From assembly GCA_021372355.1 (NCBI GenBank), contig JAJFUQ010000155.1:46681-110680 (forward strand): a DNA stretch of 64,000 bases. The letters run 5' to 3'. Made by a program: the position numbers and the translations under genes. Under the pieces are notes generated by a model. It made no database searches, had not been told where the DNA came from, and worked only from the letters and a program-made list of their open reading frames with translations. Position 1 is the stretch's first letter. Each line of letters opens with the position of its first letter. Positions 15,493 to 25,203 of this stretch are shown here, piece after piece. This stretch comes from Nocardiaceae bacterium (GTDB taxonomy: Bacteria; Actinomycetota; Actinomycetes; Mycobacteriales; Mycobacteriaceae).

Positions 15493-16803
15493 GTGCGCGC
15501 ACCGCGCTGGGGTTTCATTGCTTCGTCAGCCGTCGTCGGCCTTCTCATCGCTTCTGGACCCGTCTATCAACCTGTGGTCGCGGCCGATGCCGTCTACACC
15601 TTCGTCGGTCTCGGCAACGGTCATGGCCGAGGCATGGGGCAGTGGGGTGCCTTCGGCTATTCGCAGATGGGCTGGACCGCGGAGAAGATCGTTGGTCACT
15701 TCTATCCCGACGCCACGCTCGGTAAGGCGCCGGCCGCGCCCATCACCGTTCGCCTCGAGTACCGCGACGGCAAGAACCTCGACGTCACCTCTGATGCCGG
15801 AATGTCGATCGACGGGCAGAAAGTCGCACCGGGTCAGGCCATTCACCTCGACCTCAGCGGCGACTACACCGTCACCGAAGGCTGCAACGGCGCTCAGGTG
15901 TCCACCGGGCATTCGGACAGCCTGCGCATCGATCCCATTGCGCCCGGAATCAACCGCCCGGAGAACGAGCACCTGCAGTTCTGCGGCGGCAATGCGTACC
16001 GCGGTTCGCTGGGTCTTGCCGACGACGGCGGCGCGGTAACGGTCAACACCGTCGACGTCGACGACTACCTCCGCGGCGTGATCCCGTCCGAGATGATGGC
16101 GGGCTGGGCGGACAAGAACGGCTTCGAGGCGCTGCGCTCACAAGCGATCGCGGCACGGTCGTACTCGCTCTCCGAGCACCGCCAGGATTACGCGCAGACG
16201 TGTGACACCCAGTCGTGCCAGGTTTACGCGGGTTCGAGCATCGAAGACCCGCGTACGGACAAGGCGGTGCTGAGCACCGCGGGAACCGTTCTCATGCAGG
16301 ACGGCAAGATCCTGCGCGCTGAGTATTCGGCGTCGACCGGAGGTCTCACGGCGAGCGGAATCGTCGACGAGGGTGACCGCATTGCGCCGGGCCACTGGGA
16401 GAAGGCCGTCACCGCCGGCGACATCGGCAAGGCGCTCGGCGTCGGCAACCTCGAATCGCTCGAAGTGACCAAGGCTCAAGACCGCCACGTCACGTCGGTT
16501 CACGTCGTCGGTAGTGAGAAGACGATCGACGTCTCCAGTGGAGAGCTCAACGGAAAGCTCGACATCGGCACGAGTGAATTCCAGATCATCGTTCCGGGCG
16601 CGTACCCCGCGCCGAGGCCGGGCGAGCCTGCGGTGCCGGCACCGCAGAACGTCCCGACCGCTCCGGTGCCGCAGCTCCCGATTTCGATTCCGTCGCCGGA
16701 AACGGTTCAGGAAATGGCGGGACTGGCTGGATCGCTGTCCGGACCGGTGCTTCAGCAGGTCATCGCCAACCTGCAGCACCTGCTCGCCGCATCGCCTCAA
16801 TAA
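15493..16803 (+). CDS. Secreted SpoIID/LytB-domain protein
   Basis: A 436-residue exported protein. The signal peptide (PRWGFIASSAVVGLLIASGP) precedes a SpoIID/LytB domain with the characteristic HGRGMGQWGAFGYSQMGW near the N-terminus, then VDDYLRGVIPSEM, ALRSQAIAARSYSL and YSASTGGLT. Family members are lytic transglycosylase-like peptidoglycan enzymes or activators of amidases, and this one is divergent from a PGRP amidase. The Pro-rich C-terminus ends in a predicted helix. The GTG at 15493 is preceded by CGAGGAG; the frame further upstream lacks signals. Confidence 0.87.
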   Translation: MRAPRWGFIASSAVVGLLIASGPVYQPVVAADAVYTFVGLGNGHGRGMGQWGAFGYSQMGWTAEKIVGHFYPDATLGKAPAAPITVRLEYRDGKNLDVTSDAGMSIDGQKVAPGQAIHLDLSGDYTVTEGCNGAQVSTGHSDSLRIDPIAPGINRPENEHLQFCGGNAYRGSLGLADDGGAVTVNTVDVDDYLRGVIPSEMMAGWADKNGFEALRSQAIAARSYSLSEHRQDYAQTCDTQSCQVYAGSSIEDPRTDKAVLSTAGTVLMQDGKILRAEYSASTGGLTASGIVDEGDRIAPGHWEKAVTAGDIGKALGVGNLESLEVTKAQDRHVTSVHVVGSEKTIDVSSGELNGKLDIGTSEFQIIVPGAYPAPRPGEPAVPAPQNVPTAPVPQLPISIPSPETVQEMAGLAGSLSGPVLQQVIANLQHLLAASPQ

Positions 16804-16806
16804 CGC

Positions 16807-16837
16807 TTGACATTGACGCAGCGTCAACTTGCAGACT
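16807..16837 (+). promoter_or_regulatory. MerR-type promoter with operator in a 19-bp spacer
   Basis: A consensus -35 TTGACA (16807-16812) is followed by a 19-bp spacer and CAGACT (16832-16837). The spacer contains the palindrome TTGACGC-A-GCGTCAA (16813-16827). An over-long spacer holding a palindrome is the hallmark of promoters activated by MerR-family proteins. The ATG of the MerR gene lies 7 nt downstream of the -10, so the transcript would be leaderless and autoregulated. Confidence 0.8.
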
Positions 16838-16844
16838 TGTTCTC

Positions 16845-17615
16845 ATGACGCGATACGCACGACCCGAATGGTCGATCCAAGAGCTTGCGAAGGCTTCGGG
16901 AACGACCAGTCGGACGTTGCGGCACTACGACGAGATCGGGCTGCTCCCGCCCACTCGGATCGGCAGCAACGGATACCGCTACTACGACGAGGAAGCACTT
17001 CTTCGTCTGCAGCGGATTCTGCTTCTGCGTGATCTCGGGTTGGGGCTGCCCTTGATCGCCGATGTCCTGCAAGGCCAACAGGACACGGTGTCCGCACTGT
17101 CGATCCACCTGCGCTTCCTCGAAGAGGAGCGCAATCGGATCGGCCGGCAGATCGCATCGGTGAAATCAACGATCAGCAAGACACAAGGAGGTGAGCCACT
17201 CGTGGCTGACCAAGTATTCGACGGATTCGACCACACGCAATACAAGGACGAGGTGATCGACCGCTGGGGCAAGGACGCCTACGAAAGTGGCGACCGCTGG
17301 TGGCAATCCATCACCGACGAGCAGAAGCAGGAGTTCGGCCAGCGTCATGTCGACATCGCGGCGGACTACGGCAAGGCCCACGCGGCCGGGCTGTCCGTTG
17401 AATCGGACGAGGTCCAGGCGATTGTGAAGCGTCACTACGACTGGATCGTCCTGGGTTGGCAGGGGCGCAAGCCCAACGCCGACGCCTTCACCGGCCTCGG
17501 CGAGATGTATGTCGCCGACGACCGATTCCGTGCGAACTACGACGTACACGGCGCGCAGACCGCCGAGTTCGTCCGGGACGCCATGGTCGCGTACGCGCTC
17601 AAGGAGCTCGTCTAA
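16845..17615 (+). CDS. MerR-family regulator with TipAS drug-sensing domain
   Basis: A 256-residue TipAL-like regulator. The N-terminal MerR winged helix (about residues 6-75: SIQELAKASGTTSRTLRHYD, then RYYDEEALLRLQRI) is followed by a coiled dimerisation helix and a C-terminal TipAS domain (about 120-250) with the typical WGKDAYESGDRWWQ and HYDWIVLGW segments. TipAS domains bind thiopeptide-like or other drugs and switch the regulator on. The gene carries its own MerR-type promoter. No divergent exporter is present, so other targets must be elsewhere. Confidence 0.92.
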   Translation: MTRYARPEWSIQELAKASGTTSRTLRHYDEIGLLPPTRIGSNGYRYYDEEALLRLQRILLLRDLGLGLPLIADVLQGQQDTVSALSIHLRFLEEERNRIGRQIASVKSTISKTQGGEPLVADQVFDGFDHTQYKDEVIDRWGKDAYESGDRWWQSITDEQKQEFGQRHVDIAADYGKAHAAGLSVESDEVQAIVKRHYDWIVLGWQGRKPNADAFTGLGEMYVADDRFRANYDVHGAQTAEFVRDAMVAYALKELV

Positions 17616-17633
17616 CTACGCGCTCAAACGATT

Positions 17634-17691
17634 CGGTGCTCTCTTGGCATCGCCATCCACATATATCGATGGCGCCGCCGGGGGAGCACCG
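17634..17691. terminator. Nested double hairpin between convergent genes
   Basis: The outer stem CGGTGCTC/GAGCACCG (17634-17641 with 17684-17691) encloses an inner stem CGCCATC/GATGGCG (17651-17657 with 17668-17674). It lies between the convergent MerR and methyltransferase genes and fits a bidirectional terminator. Confidence 0.5.
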
Positions 17692-17705
17692 TTTCGTTTC
17701 GCACC

Positions 17706-18281
17706 TCACCACACGAACGGGATGATCCGCTTCCGCGTTGCCGCAAAAACCCGATATCGGTCGCCGAGGTCTCGCTCGAGCTCCCGCTCCTCAACGCGGA
17801 TCCGGTGCAGCGTGCCGATGAAACTGACACCCACGATCAATGCCAGCGACAGCCAGTTGGCATAGAGCAATCCGATACCGATCAAGACGAGCAGGATTGC
17901 CGCGTAGCTCGGGTGGCGCAGAACGCGATACGGGCCGGTGGAGACAACCACCTGATCAGCGCTGGTCTGCACGCGGAAGGTGAAATAGGCGCCCAGAGTG
18001 CGGAAGCACCACAGTCGAAGCGCGATACCGGCCCAGAGGAACAGGAGCCCGAGGGTCGCGGGCACCGCTCGCGGGTCAATCGCCGCGGCGGGAACCAGCC
18101 TCGATGCCGCGACCGCGGCAAGGACTCCCGCGGCACCGAAGATCTTGACGACGCGGTAACTCCCGGAATCGGCATTACGGGCGTCGGCCCGTTGTCGCCG
18201 GCCCTGACGCAGCTCGACCGCCAGCCACCCGACCACGGTGACCAGGACGACGATATGCAGCACAACCAGGTAGGAGTGCAT
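17706..18281 (-). CDS. Isoprenylcysteine carboxyl methyltransferase (ICMT)-family membrane protein
   Basis: A 191-residue polytopic membrane protein with about five helices. The C-terminal half holds the SAM-binding ICMT/PEMT pattern: TGPYRVLRHPSYAAILL, then RIRVEERELERDLGDRYRVF. Bacterial members methylate unknown lipid or small-molecule carboxyl or amine groups. The start at 18281 is fixed by a TACCAT hexamer 6 nt upstream; a longer frame would run into glf. It is divergent from glf. Confidence 0.85.
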   Translation of the reverse strand: MHSYLVVLHIVVLVTVVGWLAVELRQGRRQRADARNADSGSYRVVKIFGAAGVLAAVAASRLVPAAAIDPRAVPATLGLLFLWAGIALRLWCFRTLGAYFTFRVQTSADQVVVSTGPYRVLRHPSYAAILLVLIGIGLLYANWLSLALIVGVSFIGTLHRIRVEERELERDLGDRYRVFAATRKRIIPFVW

Positions 18282-18287
18282 GTCCTG

Positions 18288-18293
18288 ATGGTA
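18288..18293 (-). promoter_or_regulatory. -10 hexamer of the ICMT gene (leaderless)
   Basis: TACCAT on the minus strand ends 6 nt before the ATG at 18281. Confidence 0.45.
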
Positions 18294-18373
18294 GTTCGAC
18301 GCAGCGACTGAGAGCCCTCTGTGAACCCGACACCCCCGGGCGCGCGTAAACCCCCCGGGGCGATCGGCTCCGA

Positions 18374-18379
18374 TAGGCT
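18374..18379 (+). promoter_or_regulatory. -10 hexamer of glf (leaderless), head of the galactan operon
   Basis: TAGGCT ends 8 nt before the GTG at 18388 and no ribosome site lies between. It would drive glf-glfT2-PAP2-ubiA-aftB. Confidence 0.5.
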
Positions 18380-18381
18380 GA

Positions 18382-19602
<1,221 letters not shown>

Positions 19603-19616
19603 TGGGAGAGCCAAAC

Positions 19617-21563
19617 GTGAGTTCAGCAGTGCAGTTGCTCCAGCGCGTCATTTTGCCGCGCCCGGGCGAGCCGCTGGACGTGCGATCGCTCTACATCGTC
19701 GAAGCCGAGACCAATCCGCGCCGGTCACACGCACCGGCACGCACGTCTCTGAGCATCGGAGCCGAGTCGGAAGTCTCGTTCTCGACGTATTTCAACGCCT
19801 TTCCGGCGAGCTACTGGCGGCGTTGGACGGTCCTCAAGACCGTTGTCCTCAAGCTCCAGCTGAGCGGCCACGGTCGCGCCGACGTCTACCGCTCGAAGGT
19901 CGACGCCTCGCGTATCCACATCCAGGGCCAGGAATTCAACAACGAGACGATCGAATTCGAGATCGAACTCGCGCCGTTCGAAGACGGCGGCTGGATCTGG
20001 TTCGACATCACGAGCGACACCAAGGTCGAGCTGGAAGCTGCGGGTTGGTACGCACCGCAAGCGGCTCCGGGTGCGGGGACGATCGCCGTCGGCATCCCCA
20101 CGTTCAACCGCCCGACCGACTGCGTCAAGGCACTCAAGGCGCTGGTCAGCGACCCGCTCGTGATGGAGCACGTCACCGCCGTCATCGTTCCGGACCAGGG
20201 CACGAAGAAGGTCGTCGACGAGCCCGGCTACGACGAGGCCAAGGCCGCGCTCGGCGACATGCTCACCATCCACGACCAGCCCAACTGGGGTGGATCGGGT
20301 GGCTACAGCCGCATCATGTTCGAGGCGCTCAAGCGGACCGACGCCGAATACATCCTCTTCATGGATGACGACATCGAGATCGAGCCCGACTCGATCCTGC
20401 GCGCGCTCGCCTTCGGCCGCTTTGCCAAGAAGCCGATGCTCGTCGGTGGTCAGATGCTCAACCTGCAGGAACGCAGCCATCTGCACACCATGGGCGAGAT
20501 CGTGCACATGCCGCACTTCATGTGGGGCGCGGCGCCGAACGTCGAGTACGACCACAACTTCGCCAAGTACCCGCTGACCGACCGCGAGAACTCGAGCCTG
20601 CTGCATCGCCGCATCGACGTCGACTACAACGGCTGGTGGATGTGCCTCATTCCGCGCAAGGTCGCGGAGGAGATCGGTCAGCCGCTCCCGTTGTTCATCA
20701 AGTGGGACGACGCCGAATTCGGACTGCGTGCCCGGGAGGCCGGCTATCCGACGGTCACCATGCCGGGTGCGGCGATCTGGCACATGGCGTGGAGCGACAA
20801 GGACGACGCCATCGACTGGCAGGCGTACTTCCACCTGCGCAACCGCCTGGTCGTCGCCGCGCTGCACCTCGACAACGATGGAAAGGCCCTGGTCAAGAAC
20901 ACGATCAAGGCAACCATCAAGCACCTTGTCTGCCTCGAGTACTCAACCGTCGCGATCCAGAACCTGGCGATCGAACACTTCCTCGCCGGACCGGACGGCC
21001 TGTGGGATCTGCTGCCGAGCGCACTCGGACAGGTCCACGCCATTCGCAAGGAGTACCCGGACGCCGTCGTTCTCCCGACGTCGGCCGACCTGCCGCGGGC
21101 CTCGCGCGCTGACGTTCCGGCTGTCGGACTCCCGACGAACCCGATCGCGAAGGTCAAGCGCCTGGCCAACGGTGTGCTGCACAACCTCAAGCCCGCCAAG
21201 GAACAGCACCACGTCACGCCGCAGCTCAACGCCACGACGGCCGAGGCTCGCTGGTTCCTGTTGTCGCAGGTCGACGGCGTGACCGTCACGACCGCCGACG
21301 GCCGGGGAGTGGTGTACCGCCAGCGCGACCGCGAGAAGGCCAAGGACCTGCTGAAGGAAGCACTCCGCCTGCGCAAGGAACTCGCGCGTCGATTCCCGGA
21401 GATGAAGGCGCAGTATCGGGCCGCGCATCCGGTTCTCACGAGCCGGGAACGCTGGGCCGAGTTGTTCGCGACTGTCGCGGCAGGAGGAGGGCCTGAGCAG
21501 CGCAGCGACGAAGGAGCGAGGAGCGGAGGGTCCGACGGGCCGCGCGAAGGCAGGGCCGAATGA
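19617..21563 (+). CDS. glfT2: Galactofuranosyltransferase GlfT2
   Basis: A 648-residue GT2/GT-A enzyme that polymerises alternating beta-1,5 and beta-1,6 galactofuranose on the lipid-linked acceptor at the inner membrane face. It has an N-terminal beta-sandwich (about 1-150), GIPTFNRPTDC at the start of the GT domain, the metal-binding MDDDIEIEPDS, and the catalytic KWDDAEFGLRARE with WHMAWSDKDDAIDW. The GTG at 19617 was chosen: GGGAGAG lies 8 nt upstream and the N-terminus then aligns with the recalled M. tuberculosis protein. A GTG at 19602 is the alternative. The last 25 or so residues are a hydrophilic extension coded by a repeat-like stretch. Confidence 0.96.
   Translation: MSSAVQLLQRVILPRPGEPLDVRSLYIVEAETNPRRSHAPARTSLSIGAESEVSFSTYFNAFPASYWRRWTVLKTVVLKLQLSGHGRADVYRSKVDASRIHIQGQEFNNETIEFEIELAPFEDGGWIWFDITSDTKVELEAAGWYAPQAAPGAGTIAVGIPTFNRPTDCVKALKALVSDPLVMEHVTAVIVPDQGTKKVVDEPGYDEAKAALGDMLTIHDQPNWGGSGGYSRIMFEALKRTDAEYILFMDDDIEIEPDSILRALAFGRFAKKPMLVGGQMLNLQERSHLHTMGEIVHMPHFMWGAAPNVEYDHNFAKYPLTDRENSSLLHRRIDVDYNGWWMCLIPRKVAEEIGQPLPLFIKWDDAEFGLRAREAGYPTVTMPGAAIWHMAWSDKDDAIDWQAYFHLRNRLVVAALHLDNDGKALVKNTIKATIKHLVCLEYSTVAIQNLAIEHFLAGPDGLWDLLPSALGQVHAIRKEYPDAVVLPTSADLPRASRADVPAVGLPTNPIAKVKRLANGVLHNLKPAKEQHHVTPQLNATTAEARWFLLSQVDGVTVTTADGRGVVYRQRDREKAKDLLKEALRLRKELARRFPEMKAQYRAAHPVLTSRERWAELFATVAAGGGPEQRSDEGARSGGSDGPREGRAE
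21495..21549 (+). repeat. GAGCGNAGCGA-type low-complexity stretch inside the glfT2 3' end
   Basis: The DNA reads as repeated GAGC/AGCGA/GGAGCG units and codes for the hydrophilic tail of GlfT2 (PEQRSDEGARSGGSDG). Similar units are common near gene ends in mycolic-acid actinobacteria, which is recalled rather than searched. A shorter echo (CCGAGCGGAGCG) lies at about 62942-62953. Confidence 0.35.
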
Positions 21564-22081
21564 TCATCGACACCACCCCGACCGAGATCGCGATCCTCGA
21601 ATCCGTCCAGTCGACGGTCGGGTCGCATCCGGCTGCCATTCCCGCCGCTCGGGCGATGTCGCACTTCGGCGAGCATGCGCTCGGCTGGATGGGCATTGCC
21701 GCGGTCGGCGCTCTGGCGGACCCAGCGCGGCGCAAGCAGTGGATCGGTGTCGGGGTCGGCGCGGTCGGCGCGCATGCGGCGTCGATCGCCATCAAGCGAA
21801 TCGTGCGCAGGCGTCGGCCGAGCGACCCGCGCATCGCGGTCAACGTCTCCACCCCGAGCCGCTTGAGCTTCCCGTCCTCGCACGCCACGTCGACGACGGC
21901 GGCAGCGATTCTTCTGGGCCGCCTCACCGGGCTGCCGGTGGTGCCGATCGTGGTGCCGCCCATGATGTTGTCCCGGCTGGTCCTGGGCGTCCACTACCCG
22001 ACGGATGTGGCAGCTGGAGCGGCGCTCGGCGCTGCCTCGGCCGCCGCCGTCATTGCATATGAGAACCGGAGCGGGCGATGA
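21560..22081 (+). CDS. PAP2-family phosphatase, Rv3807c-like
   Basis: A 173-residue membrane phosphatase with the three PAP2 motifs: KRIVRRRRPSDPR, FPSSHATSTTAAA and SRLVLGVHYPTDVAAG. In this operon position the homologue is proposed to dephosphorylate decaprenyl-phosphoryl-5-phosphoribose, the step between the UbiA-family synthase and DprE1/DprE2. That role is inferred from context and prior proposals for Rv3807c. Its ATG overlaps the glfT2 stop (ATGA) and its own stop overlaps the first possible ATG of ubiA. Confidence 0.9.
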   Translation: MIIDTTPTEIAILESVQSTVGSHPAAIPAARAMSHFGEHALGWMGIAAVGALADPARRKQWIGVGVGAVGAHAASIAIKRIVRRRRPSDPRIAVNVSTPSRLSFPSSHATSTTAAAILLGRLTGLPVVPIVVPPMMLSRLVLGVHYPTDVAAGAALGAASAAAVIAYENRSGR

Positions 22082-22146
22082 CTTTGCAAGATAACGAACT
22101 GCGAGACGAGATCCTCGCGCGGCAGTTACCCCAAGCGAGGACGCAG

Positions 22147-23073
22147 ATGAGTGAAGAGCCGACGACCGCCGAACTGGCGTCCGGTGTGGTGAAGGGTCCG
22201 CCGAAGTCACTCGCTGCCGGCCTCGTGAAAGCGATTCGGCCGCGGCAGTGGATCAAGAACGTCCTCGTTCTGGCCGCGCCGATGGCGGCCGGATCGGTCA
22301 CCGACCTGGGAGTCCTCGGACCGGTTGCGATCGCGTTCGTCGTGTTCTGCCTTGCCGCCTCCGGCATCTACCTGATCAACGACGCGCTCGACGTCGAGGC
22401 CGACCGTGCCCATCCCACGAAGCGGTTCCGTCCGATCGCGGCCGGTGTCGTCCCGATCAACCTGGCCTACGCGCTGTCGGTCGTTCTGCTGAGCGCCTCG
22501 ATCGCGCTGTCGTTCGTCGCGGACTGGCACCTCGCCGTCGTGATGGCTGTCTACATCGCGATCCAGCTCGGGTATTGCTTCGGGCTCAAGCACCAGGCCG
22601 TCATCGACATCTGCATCGTGTCGTCGGGCTTCCTGCTGCGTGCCGTCGCCGGTGGTGCCGCTGCGTCGATTCCGTTGTCGCAGTGGTTCTTGCTGGTCAT
22701 GGCGTTCGGCTCGCTGTTCATGGCGGCCGGAAAGCGGACTGCCGAACTCGAGATCGCGCTCACCACGGGCAAGAAGATCCGCAAGTCGCTCGAGTACTAC
22801 ACTCCGACCTATCTGCGCTTCATCTGGGGCATGGCGGCTACCGCCGTCGTCATTTTCTACGGTCTGTGGGCGTTCCAGCAGGACGCGGCGAAGGACACGT
22901 CGTGGTTCGCCATCTCGATGATCCCGTTCACTGTCGCGATCTTGCGCTATGCGGTCGTCGTCGACAGCGGCCGCGGAGGTGAGCCCGAGGAGATCGCGCT
23001 CGGTGACCGGGTGCTTCAGGTCCTTGCGATCGCCTGGATCGGAGTCGTTGGTGTCGCTGTCTACTTCGTTTGA
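22147..23073 (+). CDS. ubiA: Decaprenyl-phosphate phosphoribosyltransferase (DPPR synthase)
   Basis: A 308-residue UbiA-superfamily membrane enzyme that moves 5-phosphoribose from PRPP to decaprenyl phosphate, the first step to decaprenyl-phosphoryl-arabinose. About nine helices are visible. The first Asp-rich loop reads NDALDVEADRAHPTKRFRP, with the expected KAIRPRQWIKN before helix 1, and the second loop is around GKRTAELEIAL. The start at 22147 (MSEEPTTAEL) follows GAGGA and aligns with the recalled Rv3806c N-terminus. An ATG at 22078 that overlaps the previous stop is the alternative and would add 23 residues. It overlaps aftB by 23 nt. Confidence 0.93.
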   Translation: MSEEPTTAELASGVVKGPPKSLAAGLVKAIRPRQWIKNVLVLAAPMAAGSVTDLGVLGPVAIAFVVFCLAASGIYLINDALDVEADRAHPTKRFRPIAAGVVPINLAYALSVVLLSASIALSFVADWHLAVVMAVYIAIQLGYCFGLKHQAVIDICIVSSGFLLRAVAGGAAASIPLSQWFLLVMAFGSLFMAAGKRTAELEIALTTGKKIRKSLEYYTPTYLRFIWGMAATAVVIFYGLWAFQQDAAKDTSWFAISMIPFTVAILRYAVVVDSGRGGEPEEIALGDRVLQVLAIAWIGVVGVAVYFV

Positions 23074-25039
23074 CGATGAGCTTGTAGACCAAGCGGTCAC
23101 GGAGGAGGGCGCGGAGCCGGACGGTGAGGGTCCGGCCCCAGCGCCCAAACCCCAACGTGATCGACTGGACAGCCTCAGCCGACTCGTGTTCCCTACGGGG
23201 ATCGCGGTGTCGGTTGCGCTGTTTCTCTACGGTGCTTGGGAGCGACGCTGGATCGCCGATGACGGGCTCATCGTGCTGCGGACGGTGCGCAACCTCCTCG
23301 CCGGCAATGGTCCGGTGTTCAATGCGGGGGAACGCGTTGAAACCAACACGAGCGTCCTCTGGACGTACCTGAACTTCCTGGTCACGTGGGCAACGGGTGC
23401 TCGCCCGGAGTACGCGGTCCTCGGGTTGACGCTGGTCCTCGACGCTTTCGCCGTGGTGTTCGCGCTGCTCGGCGCGGCCCTGCTGTGGCACCTGCGGCCC
23501 GGCAAGGTCCTGCTGCCGGCCGCCGTGCTCGCCTACATCGCTCTACCGCCCGCGCGCGACTTCGCGACGAGCGGTCTCGAGACGCCGCTCATCATCTTCT
23601 GGCTGGCGCTCATGTGGTGGCTGCTGCTGCGCTGGATTCGCCGCAACCCCCTCGCACTGGATGGCGCGGCGCTCAAGCCGATGCTGCTGCCGGCCTTCGT
23701 GGCTGGTCTCGGCCCACTGGTGCGACCGGAACTCGCGATGATGTCGGCGCTCATCCTCGGCTTCATGGTGGTGGTGCCGATCCAGCGCCCGCTGCGGTCC
23801 ATCCTCGTGTTGGCCGCGGTCGCCGGGTTCGTTCCGGTCACGTACCAGATCTTCCGGATTGGCTACTACGCGTTGCCCTACCCGAACACCGCACTGGCCA
23901 AGGACGCGACCGGCGCGAAGTGGCACCAGGGCTTCCTCTACCTGACCAATCTCGTCAATCCGTACTGGCTGTGGCTTCCGGTCGCGTTGTTGGCGATCGC
24001 CGCACTGAGCAACATCCGACCACCGCATCGCCGCCGGGTCCACCGAGACGAGTCGGAGGAGTCGGACGAAAAGCGGTCGTGGACGGTCAAGGAAGTTCTC
24101 GGGCTGATCCAGGTGCGGGCCTTCTCGCCGACGTCGGTGGTCGCGATCTTCGTCGTGAGCGGCCTGCTGATGGGCGTCTACGTCCTGCGCGTCGGCGGCG
24201 ACTTCATGCACGGTCGTGTCCTGCTGCCCGCACTGTTCGCCTTGATGCTGCCGGCGGCGGCGTTGCCCGTGCGGTTCCGCGGTTTCCAGTACTCACCCTT
24301 GCGATTCCCGCGGACAATCGCCGCGATGACGGCTGTGGCCTGGGTGGGCGTCGCCGGCTGGGCGATCGCATGTGCGACGGTCCCGGGAATGCCGAACGGC
24401 ACCGTGATCGGCAAGAGCGGGATCGTCGACGAGCGCGGCTTCTACGTCTTGAACACTGGGCGCTCGCATCCGATCCGGGCCGAGGACTACATCGACTTCC
24501 CGCGCGTGCGCGCAATGCTGCAGACGATCGAGCAGCGTCCCGACGGCGGACTCCTGCTGGCGACGAATACGTTCATGAACTGGGCGGTCACCCCACCACC
24601 GCAGCCGATCCCGGAAGGGGGAGCGGAGCAGGTGGTGTACTTCCTCAACCTCGGTATGTCGAGCATGAACGTCGGCCTCGATGTTCGGGTCATCGACCAG
24701 ATGGGGCTCGCCTACCCGCTCGCAGCACACTCACAGCGACTTGACGACGGACGCATCGGCCATGACAAGTCGCTGCCGCCGGACTGGGCCGTCGCGGACA
24801 CCGGCATGGTCGACAAGCGGCCGTGGATGCCGCCCATCGCGAATGAGGCGTGGGTGGCCGAAGCGCACGTGGCGCTGACCTGTCCCGAGACTCAGGCGGT
24901 GCTCAATTCCACGCGCGCAAAATTGACAATTCGCCAATTCATCTCGAATGTCATTCACTCAATTGACTTCGCGCGCTACAGGATTGACCGGATTCCGCAG
25001 TACGACTTAATTCGCTGCAAACTTCAACAGCCTCAGTAG
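23051..25039 (+). CDS. aftB: Terminal beta-(1->2) arabinofuranosyltransferase AftB
   Basis: A 662-residue GT-C membrane enzyme that adds the terminal beta-1,2 arabinofuranose to arabinan, using decaprenyl-phosphoryl-arabinose on the outer side of the membrane. About nine or ten helices come first; the loop after helix 1 has the GT-C Asp pair (RWIADDGLIVLRTVRN). A soluble C-terminal domain spans roughly residues 440-662. The length is close to mycobacterial AftB. The GTG at 23051 follows ATCGGAG and sits inside the end of ubiA, so translation is coupled. It ends the glf operon. Confidence 0.92.
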   Translation: MSLSTSFDDELVDQAVTEEGAEPDGEGPAPAPKPQRDRLDSLSRLVFPTGIAVSVALFLYGAWERRWIADDGLIVLRTVRNLLAGNGPVFNAGERVETNTSVLWTYLNFLVTWATGARPEYAVLGLTLVLDAFAVVFALLGAALLWHLRPGKVLLPAAVLAYIALPPARDFATSGLETPLIIFWLALMWWLLLRWIRRNPLALDGAALKPMLLPAFVAGLGPLVRPELAMMSALILGFMVVVPIQRPLRSILVLAAVAGFVPVTYQIFRIGYYALPYPNTALAKDATGAKWHQGFLYLTNLVNPYWLWLPVALLAIAALSNIRPPHRRRVHRDESEESDEKRSWTVKEVLGLIQVRAFSPTSVVAIFVVSGLLMGVYVLRVGGDFMHGRVLLPALFALMLPAAALPVRFRGFQYSPLRFPRTIAAMTAVAWVGVAGWAIACATVPGMPNGTVIGKSGIVDERGFYVLNTGRSHPIRAEDYIDFPRVRAMLQTIEQRPDGGLLLATNTFMNWAVTPPPQPIPEGGAEQVVYFLNLGMSSMNVGLDVRVIDQMGLAYPLAAHSQRLDDGRIGHDKSLPPDWAVADTGMVDKRPWMPPIANEAWVAEAHVALTCPETQAVLNSTRAKLTIRQFISNVIHSIDFARYRIDRIPQYDLIRCKLQQPQ

Positions 25040-25097
25040 TAACATCAGTCACGCGAAGAACGACACTCTAATTACGAACTAACGAACGTTTCATAAC

Positions 25098-25113
25098 GAC
25101 ACACACTTGTGTC
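25098..25113. promoter_or_regulatory. Inverted repeat GACACA-CACT-TGTGTC upstream of the mycolyltransferase
   Basis: A perfect 6-bp inverted repeat about 90 nt before the start codon at 25204, in the gap after aftB. Either an operator or a small hairpin; nothing else decides between them. Confidence 0.3.
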
Positions 25114-25203
25114 ATCTCGGTTCGGAGACGTCGGTTCTTGTTCGCCCAGTCCTTGATCAAAGATGTTCTTGGACGGTGCCGTGACCATGAAAGGGGCCCT
25201 GCT

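Noticed and set aside
22949..23050. Upstream extension of aftB inside ubiA
   Set aside because: The GTG at 23051 has a good ribosome site; the extension is an out-of-frame reading of the ubiA end.
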